Shown: piece after piece, positions 48,887 through 60,481 of the stretch | Position numbering within the stretch: the first letter of the stretch is position 1 | Layout: each line of letters begins with the position of its first letter | DNA from: JAGOMW01 sp964644075 | GTDB lineage: Bacteria; Patescibacteriota; Gracilibacteria; BD1-5; UBA2023 | NCBI GenBank assembly: GCA_964644075.1 | Contig: CAZXUQ010000004.1 | Coordinates: forward strand, 1-64,000 | DNA: 64,000 nt | Direction of reading: 5' to 3' | Program-made: the position numbers and the translations under genes | The notes under the pieces: model-generated | Database searches by the model: none | Seen by the model: the letters and a program-made list of their open reading frames with translations, nothing else | What the model was told of the DNA's origin: nothing

Positions 48887-51800
48887 TTATTTCCTTCATC
48901 ATTTTTGAGATGTTTTCTCTCATAATCTAGATGATTGTTCGATTAACTTCTTCATTTGTTGAGCTTTTTTAGTACCCTCTTTCGCCATTCGTACAATTTC
49001 TTCATAAGTTTTATTTGCCAATTCTGAAGAATAAGATGGAGATTTTTTTAAATCTCAACGTATCAGATTAGCCGCTTTTTCTTTAGGATTTATTTTCTCT
49101 TCCTTTGAAGGTTTTTTATTTCCATCTCTATTCCCTCCTCCATTTCATGGTGGTGGACTTGCGGTTCCTGTGGTTTCCGCCTGAGGAGCGATCGAAGGTG
49201 TGGATTCTGTTACGGTAGTTTCTTCTGCTTTATGTGTCAGGTCGTATATCTGCCCGCCGAGTCACTCAAGTGCTTTATAGTAACTGCTACTGACATATGA
49301 CGCCAAGACTACTGCTCATACTGCGGTGATTGCTGTAAATGTAGTAGTACAAGTAGAAGCACATATAATAGTTGCACTAACTGACTCGAATCATAAAGCT
49401 CAAGCTACAAATGGAAGTGCCATCACAAATTCCCCCGTCGGATCAACCATATTGATCGGATTGTTCCTGACATATGAGTAGGAGTTCCACTGTTGGGGAT
49501 CTGTGAAGTATTGACTTGGACGTTTTGTGAGGGAGACTTCCCAGAAGACAGGATCTTCTGTCGTGAAACGACCGATCACAGGATCATAGTATCTTTTTTC
49601 GAAGTATTGTAAACCAGATTCTTCATCGAGTTGTTTGCCAGCGAAGAGGTACTTGTTTTTGTATCATCATTTCTTCCCTTTCACTCTCGTAGTCATCACT
49701 TCATAGGTGATCGTCTTCCCGAATGGCTGATAGTCTGTCACCTGCAGAAGTGATCCTGTGACCGAGAGATCAAGAGAAGAGGAATTCAAGTGATCAGCGA
49801 TATGGTAGATGAGCTTATCATCATCACTCGTGTATGGAGTATCATCTGTTTGTGACTGAAAAGTGGCTATCACCTCATCTCAGAGCATGATATGAGTGAG
49901 AGTCGTCTTCAGAGTCACTGGGGTGGCACCACTCGCACTCACTGCGTAGTAGGAAGCGATAACGATATACTTCTCTCACTCCTGAGATTCATGTATAGGC
50001 TCTATAGAAATAGTCTCTTCCGAACTCAGTGTAGGCATTTCTACAGTATATATTTCTCCTGTTTGAGTGGGATCATCTATGATCCCTACTGATCCTGTAA
50101 ATATGAGTGATCCTGTATCTGTAGATCCTGATATTGTGGGAGGGAATATAGTGGCTCAAGTTTCTGTAGAACCAGTAAATGCGACTCACGATAAATCAGA
50201 GAGGGCTCATGATCCGTACGTTGCTCATGACATTTCTAGAGATCATGTAAAACCGGGTGACTCACTCGGATTCTCTATGATACTATATTCGAGGCTTCCT
50301 GAGAGGAGCATACCGCTCCCATCGAGAGGAGGAGTTTCTGTGGTTCATGATCATGATATGAGTGATACGGGCACGAGGGCTCCGCTTTCATACTCGATCT
50401 CATACCCATCGATCACATGATGCTCATAGGCACCAAGGGTAGTTTTCGTGAGGCGTCTTCGAGTGTGGTCGTAGGTGTAGTCGGTCTTTTGTCATGATGT
50501 CTCTGATGTGAGCATCTCAGCATACGGAGAGTAGGAAAATGTATGGAGTGCTCAGCGTCCATTTCTCTCGATCATATTTCCTGCAGCATCATAGGTATAA
50601 TGTGCCGTACTGTCCTGTACGACAGCATGTGGATTAGCGAAACTTGCACCTCCATAGATATATGCACCGACTGGTGAAGCATTCGTGATGTTTCCGATAT
50701 CATCATAGGTATAGCTCATCGACTGAGACTGTGATCGTCCATATCATGAGACACTATAGTTATAACTGGCATTCGTGAGGCGAGAAAGCTCATCATAACT
50801 ATAACTCACAGTCTTTCTGAGTGGATCAAGTCCGTCGACATTTATACCAGTGATATTGGAGAGAGGATCATAACTATAGCTCGTATCGAGGAGGGTGGAT
50901 CCTGAGAGATCTGCTCGAACTCGTGACAGACGATAGTTGTATCATGGATCACGTTCAGTATTTTTGATGACGCCATTTCCGTAGCGCACTGACGCCATAG
51001 TACCTGTCGGAGTGTAGGTGATATCGCTAATGATAGCATGTGTTGTACCTGTTGGTGTTGTATATTTTACTCACTCGATGTATCATTTTTTGTAGAGGTA
51101 CTGCGTTTCGGAAAGATTTGGATAACGAATGAGTGTGAGGAGATTTTGGATGCTGTAGTTATACGAAAGACTATACGAGGTGCCATCTATTGTTCGTATT
51201 TCTTGTGTTTTTCGACCGAGAGGGTCATACGTATAACTCACAGTTCACTCAGGACCAGCTACACTTGTCAGACGACCGAGGGAACGAGATCATGCATCAT
51301 AACTATAGGATCTCGTGACTCAGGAGTAGGCCTCTGTCGTGAGACGACCAAGTACATCATAACTATAGTTTATAGTTTCATTATTGGCATTTGTATAAAG
51401 AGTTGGGCGATCCATTGTGTCATAACTATAGGACCTCTCACCATAGGTCGTATCTCATGGAGAGTGGAGATCAGTAGCTCGCTCGAGTCTACCATACCCA
51501 TCATAGCTCCATGATCTCGTATTTCCGAGAGTATCTAGCAGTGTCGTCGGGCGACCAAGGAGGTCATAGGTATATGTCGTCGTGAGAGTGCGTCATCCGA
51601 GAGATTCTTTTGTCGAAACGAGATTTCCATAGGCATCTTTTTCATAGCTCGTCATATTTCCCATGGCATCAGTGATGATTTCTTTCCTGAGGGTGTAGGA
51701 TTTCGTCGTGGTGCCTCGAGCATCTTTTTGGCGAGTGATACGTCCGAGAGCATCATAGGTATAGCTGACTCCATTGGCGATCGCACGGTAGGCTTCACCA

Positions 51801-54091
51801 CTCGTCTCTCACCTGATGATGAGAAATGTAGGATCAAAATTATCTGTCGATCGCCATACTGGGTACGATGCAAAAATCGGATTACCCTCATCATCATAGC
51901 GAACATCCGTCTGACTCCACTGTCCTGGTTTTTCTGTCGACGTGATCGTAGAGAGTGTACGACCAAATCCATCCTGATAAGAAAGGGTGATTTTCTTATC
52001 TATCATCCCTGTATCGAAATACACTTCTTGTTTGACATTATTTGGTATAGTATCTACATAGGTAGTACGGGACAAAGTGATCTCGCTATTCCCACTATCG
52101 ATACTAGAGTCACGTTCACGACCAAAATTATCATAGCTAATGCGGGTTATTACACCATTATGATCAGTCGTAGATCGTGGCTTTCCGAGGAAAAAATCAT
52201 AGACATAGCTCGTGACCCATCAGAGAGGATTCGTGGACATAGTGAGCGCAATTCCTCGAGGATCATAGTTTGATGTCGTTGTGTTACCGAGAGGATCAGT
52301 GCGTGATGTGAGAAGTCCTCGAGTATCGTAGGCAAATTGCTCTTTTCTCTGAGAAGGAGTGATGGTATTTTTTTCGATTTTTTCTGTCATGAGTCATGCT
52401 GTCACTCATGTCATGAGTCCATCATAGTGATACTCTGTCCATTTGAGAACTGCACCGCCTGATCCCGATATTTTCTCACTTGCGAGAAAGCGAGAAAGTC
52501 CAGCTCAGGTATTGGAGAAATAGGATTTCTCAATGACGATACTGTCCCCTGGTATATCAGTATACTCTCATCATGAACTCGTTATAGTAATATCACCGAG
52601 GCGTGTTTCTTTTGTTATGTTACCATCGTCGTCAACCTGATATTCATACCCAACATTCGCTCGTGATCCATCTGAGGCATAGACTGACTCAGTACGATAG
52701 CTAGGGAATACGAGTTTTCTCTCTCCTGAAAAACTTCTCATATCATAGCGTGTATACTCACTCGAGAGAAGTACTCATGAGAAGCGATCATAGATTTCTT
52801 TTTTATAAAGACGTCACTTCTTCATGATATGATCCTGGTACTTCCCTGGAGCGCTAGGTGCTGTCTGACTCTGGTGGAAGTACAATACCTCTCGACTATC
52901 AGTATCTGTCGTCGTGACTTTTCCAAATCCAACATACTCACGCCCCCAGATATCACTCGAGTCATAGTAATAGTGCCCATTTTCATAAGTATGACTTTCT
53001 TCTGTTTTGACTCATGTGATAGTATCCTCGAGGCGGGATTTGGAGAGAGTCTGGACGATAAACGGTATAGTACTGAGGAGATCCCCACTCCCATTTCGAT
53101 AGGTGGTGGATGGTGTGTATTCAAACGTTGCCTTGCCTCCACGTCCATTATCGATACCGATGATAGAGTGAATATACTGAGCCTCTCAGTAAGTAAATGT
53201 CATCTTTGGAAGGGCATCTGAGAGGGCAAATTCCTCGATCGATACGAGATGCGAGACAGGAGTATCTGGACTATCATAGAGAAATCGATATCAGCGTTCG
53301 CGCGTATCTCATGTGACTTTCAGTGTGATAGTCGAGAGGAGGCTTTTTGTCTCGACTCCAAACTGTGTACGATAACTTACGAGGGATGCTTTCTTTGGAA
53401 TATAGTCGAAAATAATCCGATAAAGAGGTGTTCAGCTAGAATCAAATCCGTAGCGTACCTCTTTTAGAAGTGGCTGACCACCGTCGAGAATATAACTATA
53501 TTCTATCTTGTTTCCCCAGATATCTCGCTCTTCAGAAAGAGACCACGCATAGATTTTCTCAGTTTCTTCACTATTTGCTATACGCGATGTAGGGGTAGCA
53601 CCGTAGATTTGGGTTCTCCCATCAGGAAATCGTACGACCCAGCCCGATCAGGAAAGTGTATATGTATTTACATCATTTGCGTCTTTTGACTTATATGTCA
53701 TCGGCGCTGTTTTTATGAGATCGTTTCCAAAAGCACTATACTCATCCGTTGTATAGAGTTCACTGACTCATTTTTTAGCACTCCGCTGGATACGTGGTAT
53801 AGAGAGGGAAAAACCATATCCATAGGGAGAGAAAGCATCACTATTACTCGAGTTATACGAAAGTGCGATCTCTGGTGACATAGACCGTACTCCCTTCGGA
53901 AATACGAGTGGATATCGAAACGTCATACTCCCTGCAAAAAGATCACTTGAGATATTTTTCCCGAGTCCATTAACGTTTTTAATATCGACCTTCCCTGGAT
54001 AGTTCTCCCTGCCAACCACACTATTCGAAAGCGCTGAGACTTGCTCGAACATGAAGAAACAGACGAGTATAAGTAGCAGGATTTTTTTCAT
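48887..54091 (-). CDS. SpvB/RHS-repeat polymorphic toxin
   Basis: 1734 residues in one frame with dozens of UGA glycines. Signal peptide KKILLLILVCFFMFEQVSA. Residues about 40-120 are an SpvB-like start (LFAGSMTFRYPLVFPKG, SPEIALSYNSSNSDAFSPYGYGFSL). Then come many YD/RHS repeats (SYSYDELSRL, TYDAAGNMIERNGR). The RHS core ends with KYLFAGKQLDEESGLQYFEKRYYDPVIGRFTTEDP and YVRNNPINMVDPTGE. About 165 residues follow: a hydrophobic helix (VAGALGFESVSATIICASTC), a Pro/Gly/Lys linker and a small basic tip. RHS proteins encapsulate such tips and deliver them to other cells. The tip domain is not one I know. Confidence 0.9.
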
Positions 54092-54102
54092 GAGAAAATA
54101 TA

Positions 54103-55950
54103 TTAGCGACTAGGATCTGCACAATCTCCATAGTAGGTAAGTGGTGTGTTATATCAGGTACTATCTACTGTACTGGTAGCACATTTATACACTATTTTAA
54201 AAGTATAATTTCCATTATTTACGATGATTGCACGCCTGACAGGATCATTGCGACTGTAGACGAAGTCAACAAGTCCATCACCGTTCACATCGATGACACT
54301 CATGCCATTGATAGTACCCTGGGAGGCTCCTGCACTCACACCGAGAAGCTCGAGAAGCATAGCAGCACTATCATTGGGATTCGGATAAGCACTCTTTCTC
54401 CAGAGATAAAGATTCGCAAAGAAATTTGTATTACTTGTTATTTGCTCTTGTAGTGCCTGGATTCCCTGGATCGCTGCAGAGAGTTTGTATACAGATTTTC
54501 CTGTACTCGGAACTGTTGCTCGATAACATACTCGGATACCGTTGTCTGCTTTTGTAGTAAATGTCAGGTCAGAATAATCTTCCCATCAGCCAAGTGTACC
54601 ATCACAAACTGTTCATCGAGTAAGTGAGTATGAGAGGACTCAGGCATTATCTACAAATGCTGTAATTGTTTTTGCATCAGCAAGGTCGAGATTGGGCTGA
54701 TTGATCGTGATCGTGAGATTGGTCTCATATTTATTGAACCCTACTGATCCGATATTTTGTGAGGTACTCCCGGTTCGCACTCGCAGGGCTACATTGACGC
54801 GACCGTCTGGCACATTCGTGAGATCGATCCTCATACGATAATCGAGACTACTCGTCCCAGTAGAAATATCTGTGATAGTCGTGATCGGGATGAATATCCC
54901 TGTGCTTGTCGAGTATTCATAGGTAACAAGGTTCGTCGAAAGGTTCAGAGGTACAGATCGTACTGCGAGAGTAAGTTCAGGACGAGTATACTTCTCTATA
55001 GAGAGTTGAATATTGCCTGTGCCTGAGAGGTCACTCTGTCAATAGCGATACTCATCACCAAGTGCTTCTCGTTCAGCGTCAGTGAGGGCTCGACTATAGA
55101 TACGAAATCCGGCAAGTCCTCCTCGAAAATAGTGACTTGCCATAACATCTTGTAATACTCCTGTTTGGTAGTAATTTGTTATTCCTGTATTTGATGGAAT
55201 TCCGAGAGAACCTATCGTTAAGTACTTATTTATTTGTAGGGTGTTAGATGTAGTTGTGAATAGATTAGTTCCATCTAAGTATACTATTGTTGTTGGAGAT
55301 ATGTAGATTTGTCAGAGTCCATTGACTGCTCAGCCTTTCCGAGAAATAAGAATATGGTGCCATTTACCATCGAGCATAGACTGACAATTAAACCATGGTT
55401 CAAAATAACTATAGTTATCTTGGTGGTTTGGATACGAACTAATAGAGCTAGTACGGAAACTACATTGATTATTGTTTAATACTGATAAAATAGTACTTGA
55501 AGTATCCTGGATAGATCATCGGGTAGAAAAAATTACTTGTGGTTTACTATAAGTTGTAGTATACATTGTCCCTTGTGAGCTAGGTATTGATTGTGTGAGA
55601 GTCGTAGTTAGTCATCATGAATTATTCTTCAAATCACTTTGTCATAATTTTATCCAAAAACTTATACTATAGTCATCGGCTCAAGCTGCTACCCAGGCAG
55701 TATTTATCCTCAATCCTCCACTTGCGAACTTCGCATGTGGTATACCATAGCTCGTATCGGTAGCATACACTGGAGCGAGTCATGTAGACGTCACGATACG
55801 GTTATTCCCGCTCGTATCTGTCGATCCTGTCGCAAGGAGAAGTTCGAGACGCAGAGAATCTCGAGGGATATTTCCTGCCGCGAAACTCGAAGAAAAAATA
55901 CTCAAACTCAGAAACCACAGAAAAACACTTACCAATGAGGAATATCGCAT
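54103..55950 (-). CDS. LamG/FG-GAP surface protein
   Basis: 615 residues, signal peptide SSLVSVFLWFLSLSIFSSSFAAG. Residues about 85-260 form a concanavalin/LamG-type domain (YSISFWIKL, GKWHHILISRKGG, GGLAGFRIYSRALTDAERE). Beta domains follow. Near the end SVIDVNGDGLVDFVYSRND is an FG-GAP/EF-hand-like calcium loop. It ends 11 bases before the RHS gene, so both are probably one transcript, and it may hold or present the toxin. An ATG eight codons upstream (55974) is another possible start. UGA glycines throughout. Confidence 0.82.
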
Positions 55951-55999
55951 ATAAATAAAAGGGTTATTGAACAAAAGAGTAGTACATACTCACCCCTAT

Positions 56000-56005
56000 A
56001 TTATA
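56000..56005 (-). promoter_or_regulatory. candidate -10 of the LamG-RHS operon
   Basis: Minus strand TATAAT about 50 bases before the start, with TTAAGA-like sequence near -35. Two TTAAGAA/T words nearby. Confidence 0.4.
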
Positions 56006-56056
56006 TACACAATTCTTAAATATTTCTTAAATCTTGAGATGAATTTATCATTCCAT

Positions 56057-56518
56057 CTACGAAAATATGCGGAAATCTCAGGTTTTGGCACTCAGGATGA
56101 GTGTTTCTCGCTTTTTGAGGAAGGTCGAGAGGGCTCCATTGATAAACATGCGCCCCTGATCATCGGAAAATCTCTTTGCGAGTTCGATCGCTTCATTGAC
56201 CGCGACAGCATCTGGGGTTTCGAGGTTTTTCGCATAGAGGATCTCAGCGAGGGCAATCATGATAATCATGATATGCATCACAGGGATCGTCGCGAGGTCA
56301 AATCGTGGAGCGAGCAGTGATACGAGTCCGATGAGATTAGTTTCATGTTCGAGGATGGTAGCCTCCATCTGGTCGACATAGACCGTATCCAGTTCGAGAG
56401 CATTGTCTCCAGAAAAATACGCCTCGACAAAGCTCGCACGATCAAAAGCTCACTTGAGCTCATGGCGAGAATAGAGTGACTGGAGCAGGAATTCACGGGA
56501 TTTGCGACGAGAAATCAT
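56057..56518 (-). CDS. nusB: transcription antitermination factor NusB
   Basis: 153 residues. Binds boxA RNA with S10 to keep rRNA transcription going. RRKSREFLLQSLYSRHELKG at the N-terminus and PDAVAVNEAIELAKRFSDDQGRMFINGALSTF near the end are typical NusB. UGA codes Gly in ELKGAF and near the end, which extends the protein to the UAG at 56057-56059. Last gene after the ribosomal operon, past its terminator. Confidence 0.93.
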
Positions 56519-56552
56519 AGTCAAATAATAGGGAGAAATACACTGAGGTCAA

Positions 56553-56581
56553 CAAAAAAAGAAGCACTTCGCGCGCTTCTC
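56553..56581 (-). terminator. terminator at the end of the ribosomal operon
   Basis: Minus strand AGAAGCGC-GCGAA-GTGCTTCT (one G:U) followed by TTTTTTTG, eleven bases past the rpmF stop. Confidence 0.85.
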
Positions 56582-56591
56582 TTTGGTTGTA

Positions 56592-56828
56592 CTATGCACG
56601 GATCTTTGTCGGAGTCTTCCCGCGTCCAATCTTGGTAGAGAGGACTTTGCGACCTTTGTACTCTCAGGTAACTGGAGAGGCAAAGTGAGAAAGCGCGACG
56701 GCATCTCCGCTCTTATCGTACTGAAGAGAGACGAGATTTTTGAGTCGCTTTGCATTGAGCTTGAGCCATGCAGAGTAGCGCTTCTTTCCGCGGACTTTTG
56801 AGAGTTGCTGTTGTGGAGAAATTGTCAT
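56592..56828 (-). CDS. rpmF: ribosomal protein bL32
   Basis: 78 residues. The middle and end (LSHFASPVTGEYKGRKVLS) match the bL32 pattern with GxYKGRxV; the Gly before EYKGR is UGA. The cysteine pairs of the zinc ribbon are absent. The basic N-terminus is QQQLSKVRGKKRYSAWLKLN. It is shorter on standard signatures than its neighbours, so the name is less sure. Confidence 0.72.
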
Positions 56829-56855
56829 AAAAGGAAAATTAGTTGATCGCGAGGG

Positions 56856-57128
56856 TTATTTTACATTTACATAGATATCGCGGTAGACACGTCCATCGAA
56901 ACGTGTGCGACGCTTTTCCTGAAAGCCTACAACTCCATCGCGTACTGCGAAAAGTGTGTAGTCAGAACCTTGCTCGACACCTTCACCAGGCCAGAAAGTA
57001 TTTCCCTTCTGTCTGACGATGATATTTCCTGCGATCGCAGGACGTCCACCATAGATTTTTACGCCAAGTCTTTTGGCTTGCGAGTCACGACCATTGGACG
57101 TGGAACCCATCGCTTTTTTATGAGCCAT
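56856..57128 (-). CDS. rpmA: ribosomal protein bL27
   Basis: 90 residues. AHKKAMGSTSNGRDSQAKRLGVK and GGRPAIAGNIIVRQKGNTFWPGEGV are the L27 signature. The N-terminal arm, which reaches the peptidyl transferase centre, starts directly with AHKK, so no cleaved leader is needed. No in-frame UGA. Confidence 0.97.
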   Translation of the reverse strand: MAHKKAMGSTSNGRDSQAKRLGVKIYGGRPAIAGNIIVRQKGNTFWPGEGVEQGSDYTLFAVRDGVVGFQEKRRTRFDGRVYRDIYVNVK

Positions 57129-57166
57129 ACAGTTAAATTAAGTTGTATAAGTTGAATATTTTCGGA

Positions 57167-57622
57167 TTACTTGTTGTTTGCGTAGCGTGCAAATGCCTTG
57201 TTTGCTTCTGCCATCTTGTAGACATCGAGCTTTTTCTTCACCGCCACTCCTGTCTCAGTAGCTGCATCGATAAGCTCCTGTGCAAGAAATACCGAAAAGT
57301 CTTTCCCTGATTTTGCACGAGCAGCTCCGAGGATCCAGCGTGATGCGAGAGCAAATGATCGTCCTGCTGGGACTTCCATCGGTACTTGGTAGATAGCACC
57401 ACCGACACGTTTTGGACGACACTCGATACGCGGCATGACATTGTCGACTGCCTTATCGAATACCTCCTCTGGGTTGGTGTATCCCTTTTCACGGAGGATA
57501 TCAAATGTTGCATTGATAAGCTTGTGTGCGAGAGTACGCTTTCCTTCTTTCATGACATAATTCACGAATTTCTGGAGTCTTTCGTTTTGTGTAGCAAATG
57601 AGACGCTTCCTTTGGTGCTCAT
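57167..57622 (-). CDS. rpsG: ribosomal protein uS7
   Basis: 151 residues. DKAVDNVMPRIECRPKRVGGAIYQVPMEV is typical. It starts the 30S head assembly by binding 16S rRNA. It follows rpsL, as in the str operon, but no fusA or tuf follows. No in-frame UGA. Confidence 0.97.
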   Translation of the reverse strand: MSTKGSVSFATQNERLQKFVNYVMKEGKRTLAHKLINATFDILREKGYTNPEEVFDKAVDNVMPRIECRPKRVGGAIYQVPMEVPAGRSFALASRWILGAARAKSGKDFSVFLAQELIDAATETGVAVKKKLDVYKMAEANKAFARYANNK

Positions 57623-57724
57623 AAAATTTTGGTTTCTAAGTAATAAAGTTGAAAGTTGTTAAACTTTTTGGATGTTTCGCGAGCCATCTTGAACCATCCG
57701 GGCAACTCTGTATTTTTTATATTT

Positions 57725-58144
57725 TTATTTCTTTGCTTTTGGCTTCTTCGCTCCGTAGAGAGATCGAGCCTGTCCACGCTTATCGACACCCTGACAGTCG
57801 AGAACTCCTCGTACGATATGGTATCGTACACCTGGGAGATCCTTCACACGACCACCACGGATCATGACGACAGAGTGCTCCTGAAGGTTGTGTCCTTCAC
57901 CTCCGATATAGGAGATCACTTCGTATCCATTGGTCAGACGAACCTTTGCTACCTTTCGGAGGGCTGAGTTTGGCTTCTTTGGAGTTGTTGTGTACACCTT
58001 GAGACACACACCACGGCGTTGTGGGGCTGCGAGAGGAGTCACTTCTTTTTTGAGAGAGTTTCTATTGAATTGAAGTGCTGGGGATTTACTCTTGCGAGTA
58101 GGATCTTTTCGTTTTCGGCGAACGAGCTGATTGATAGTAGTCAT
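57725..58144 (-). CDS. rpsL: ribosomal protein uS12
   Basis: 139 residues. TTPKKPNSALRKVAKVRLTNG and IGGEGHNLQEHSVVMIRGGRVKDLPGVRYH are the decoding-site loops. The two Lys that change in streptomycin resistance are present. CGA codes Arg within the conserved RRKRK stretch, which shows CGA is still Arg. Confidence 0.98.
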   Translation of the reverse strand: MTTINQLVRRKRKDPTRKSKSPALQFNRNSLKKEVTPLAAPQRRGVCLKVYTTTPKKPNSALRKVAKVRLTNGYEVISYIGGEGHNLQEHSVVMIRGGRVKDLPGVRYHIVRGVLDCQGVDKRGQARSLYGAKKPKAKK

Positions 58145-58171
58145 GATAGAGAGAAATAATCGAAATGAATT

Positions 58172-58567
58172 TTAACGTTTAGACCAAGATGGACCTTTAC
58201 GTGATTTATGAAGACCTGGCTTCTTACGCTCGACTTGGCGAGCATCACGAGTGAGAAATCCTGCTCCTTTGAGTGCTTTTTTGAGGTTCTCATCAGAGAC
58301 GACGAGAGCACGAGTAAGTGCGTGGCGGATAGCCTCTGCCTGAGCAGACTCTCAGGAACCAGCGACACTAACGTCGAAGTGAAATCCTTCAAATACACCT
58401 GCGATCTTCATCGGTGCGTAGATCTTAGAAAAAAGATCAGCACGTTTTACGTATGTTTCGAGTGGGAGTCCATTTGCAGTATTTGCTCCTTTTCCCTTGT
58501 AGAGACGGATCTCTGCGACAGCGGTCTTACGACGACCAACTGCATATGAGTATTTTGTTTCTGCCAT
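58172..58567 (-). CDS. rpsI: ribosomal protein uS9
   Basis: 131 residues. AVGRRKTAVAEIRLYKG at the start and the basic end VERKKPGLHKSRKGPSWSKR, whose last residues (SKR) reach the P-site tRNA. UGA codes the Gly of VAGSGESAQA, in the conserved GGG-type turn. It follows rplM, as in most bacteria. Confidence 0.97.
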
Positions 58568-58593
58568 AAATAAATGATTGAAGAAGTGGTGAA

Positions 58594-59025
58594 TTAGAGA
58601 GTGATAGTTTCTGGTTTCTGTGCTTCGAACTCGTGAGATCCTCCGATGACGAGCTTGAGACGTTTTGACATATCGTCGCGCTGTCTATTTTTTGGGAGCA
58701 TACCTTCGATCGCATGGCGCAGAAGGTGTGTAGGATTCTTATCTCGCATTTTTCCGAGAGGAGTTTCCTTGAGTCCACCCATAAATTGAGAGTGTGTACG
58801 GTAGAGTTTTGTCATTTCTTTTGTACCAGTAGTAGTGACTTTCTCAGCATTGATGACGACGACGTAGGCACCGTTGTCGATATGTGGAGTGTAGTCTACA
58901 CGGTTACGACCAGAAAGAGTGCGAGCAATACTCGTAGCGAGACGACCGAGGTTTTGGCCATTGGCGTCGACGACGTACCATTTACGATCTTTTCCGAGAA
59001 GTTGTTTTGCAACGAGAGTTTTCAT
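58594..59025 (-). CDS. rplM: ribosomal protein uL13
   Basis: 143 residues. DRKWYVVDANGQNLGRLATSIARTLSG and HSQFMGGLKETPLGKMRDKNP are typical, with AIEGMLPKN near the end. No in-frame UGA. Confidence 0.97.
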   Translation of the reverse strand: MKTLVAKQLLGKDRKWYVVDANGQNLGRLATSIARTLSGRNRVDYTPHIDNGAYVVVINAEKVTTTGTKEMTKLYRTHSQFMGGLKETPLGKMRDKNPTHLLRHAIEGMLPKNRQRDDMSKRLKLVIGGSHEFEAQKPETITL

Positions 59026-59056
59026 AGTAATGAGGAATAAGTTTGAAGAATGTCGA

Positions 59057-59416
59057 TTAGATAAGTTCGATCTTTACGAGTTTTGCAGAGTCACCATCTC
59101 GGTACTTGATCGGAGTGATGCGAGTGTATCCACCATTCTGCTTTGCGTAGTTTTTTGCAAGAGTCATGAGAGAAACAGATGCTTCCTTGGTGAAGAGCTC
59201 AGCTCCGATAAGACGGATCTTGTTGTACTCAGTGTGATCTCCTTTCGCAATCTCGATGAGACGGTGAGCCATACCCTCGATAGCGAGAGCTCGCTTCTCA
59301 GTCGTCTGGAGTGCTTTATGCGTAAAAAGACTTGTGAGAAGGTTGCGGACGACTGCCTTACGATGACAGGTGTCTTTTTGTGAAAGGTGAAGATGTTTCT
59401 TGACTCGGTGGCGCAT
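59057..59416 (-). CDS. rplQ: ribosomal protein bL17
   Basis: 119 residues. Begins MRHRVKKHLHLS, then RKAVVRNLLTSLFTHKALQTTEKRA, the L17 core. The R4 of MRHR is coded by CGA. In order rpoA-rplQ, as in most bacteria. Confidence 0.97.
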   Translation of the reverse strand: MRHRVKKHLHLSQKDTCHRKAVVRNLLTSLFTHKALQTTEKRALAIEGMAHRLIEIAKGDHTEYNKIRLIGAELFTKEASVSLMTLAKNYAKQNGGYTRITPIKYRDGDSAKLVKIELI

Positions 59417-59452
59417 AGGGGTGAATTAGGGTTGAATTATTTTGAAAATGAT

Positions 59453-60430
59453 TTAGTCATCTCAGAGGAGTTTGAGACCGCGAGTCTTGAGAGAGTCACG
59501 AACCTCAGTCATTGCTTTTTTTCCGAATCCTTTGATTGACGAGAGTTTTGCTTCTGTACATTTTGTGAGTTGTTCGATAGAGAGGATATCTCCATTGACG
59601 AGAGCATTGAGTGTACGAGGAGAGAGTCCCATGATCTCGATCGGAGTATATGTTTCCTTTTCGAGTTCACTCTTGACTTCCTGCTTCTCACGTTCGATAA
59701 CTTCACGGATATCAGAGATGAATTCTCCTCCGACCTGGAGTCGTTCTTCATTGAAGAGAGCAAAGTATGACTCAAGCATTTTTGCTGAGAACTTCACGAC
59801 CTCACTTGGAGACATGACACCATTTGTACGGACTGCCATCTCGAGAGAGTCGAGAGAGGTAATCTCACCGTAACGAGTATTTTTGATTTCGTATTGGACA
59901 TTTTGGACTGGAGAGAAGTTCGCGTCGATCACGAGAACTTCGACATCATCTTCACGTTTTTTGAGATCTTCGATAGAGACGTATCCGACATTTTTCTCGA
60001 CTCGGAGTGAGAGAGCAAAATCAAATCCAGAATCAACGGTCGTGATATATGCTTCAGGGTTCAGGATCTCAACTCCACTCGGACACTTGATATCAGCACC
60101 AGTGACAACTCCACCTTTTTTCTTTGCGAGAGTAAGCCATTCGATATCAGTCGTGTCTTTTTTTACGACGAGAGACTTGATATTGAGCATGATATCGAGG
60201 ATAGATTCGCGTACTCCTGGAAGAGTAGCATATTCGTGAGAAGCTCCTGCGATTTTAATACCAGTAACACGAGCACCTGGGATCGATGAGAGCATGACTC
60301 GGCGGAGAGAGTTTCCGAGAGTAACTCCGTATCCACTTGGAAGTGGCTCGATGATGAAACGTTCTTCTGTCTGTGAAATGATTTCGCGACGGATTTTCGG
60401 GACCCCGATAACGTTATGAAGAATGTGCAT
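59453..60430 (-). CDS. rpoA: RNA polymerase subunit alpha
   Basis: 325 residues. N-terminal assembly domain with FIIEPLPSGYGVTLGNSLRRVMLSSIPG, and C-terminal domain (from about residue 245) with IMGLSPRTLNALVNGDILSIEQLT and SIKGFGKKAMTEVRDSLKTRG, which binds UP elements and activators. A UGA near the end reads Gly, so it ends LLGDD at the TAA (59453-59455). Confidence 0.98.
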
Positions 60431-60481
60431 AGATCGAAGGGGGAAATAAAGAGTAAAAGTCGTGAGGGGCGACTATTTTGA

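Noticed and set aside
48887..54091. Frameshifts inside the RHS gene
   Set aside because: Pieces at 49667, 51809 and 53768 share one frame and the repeats translate without a break from end to end.
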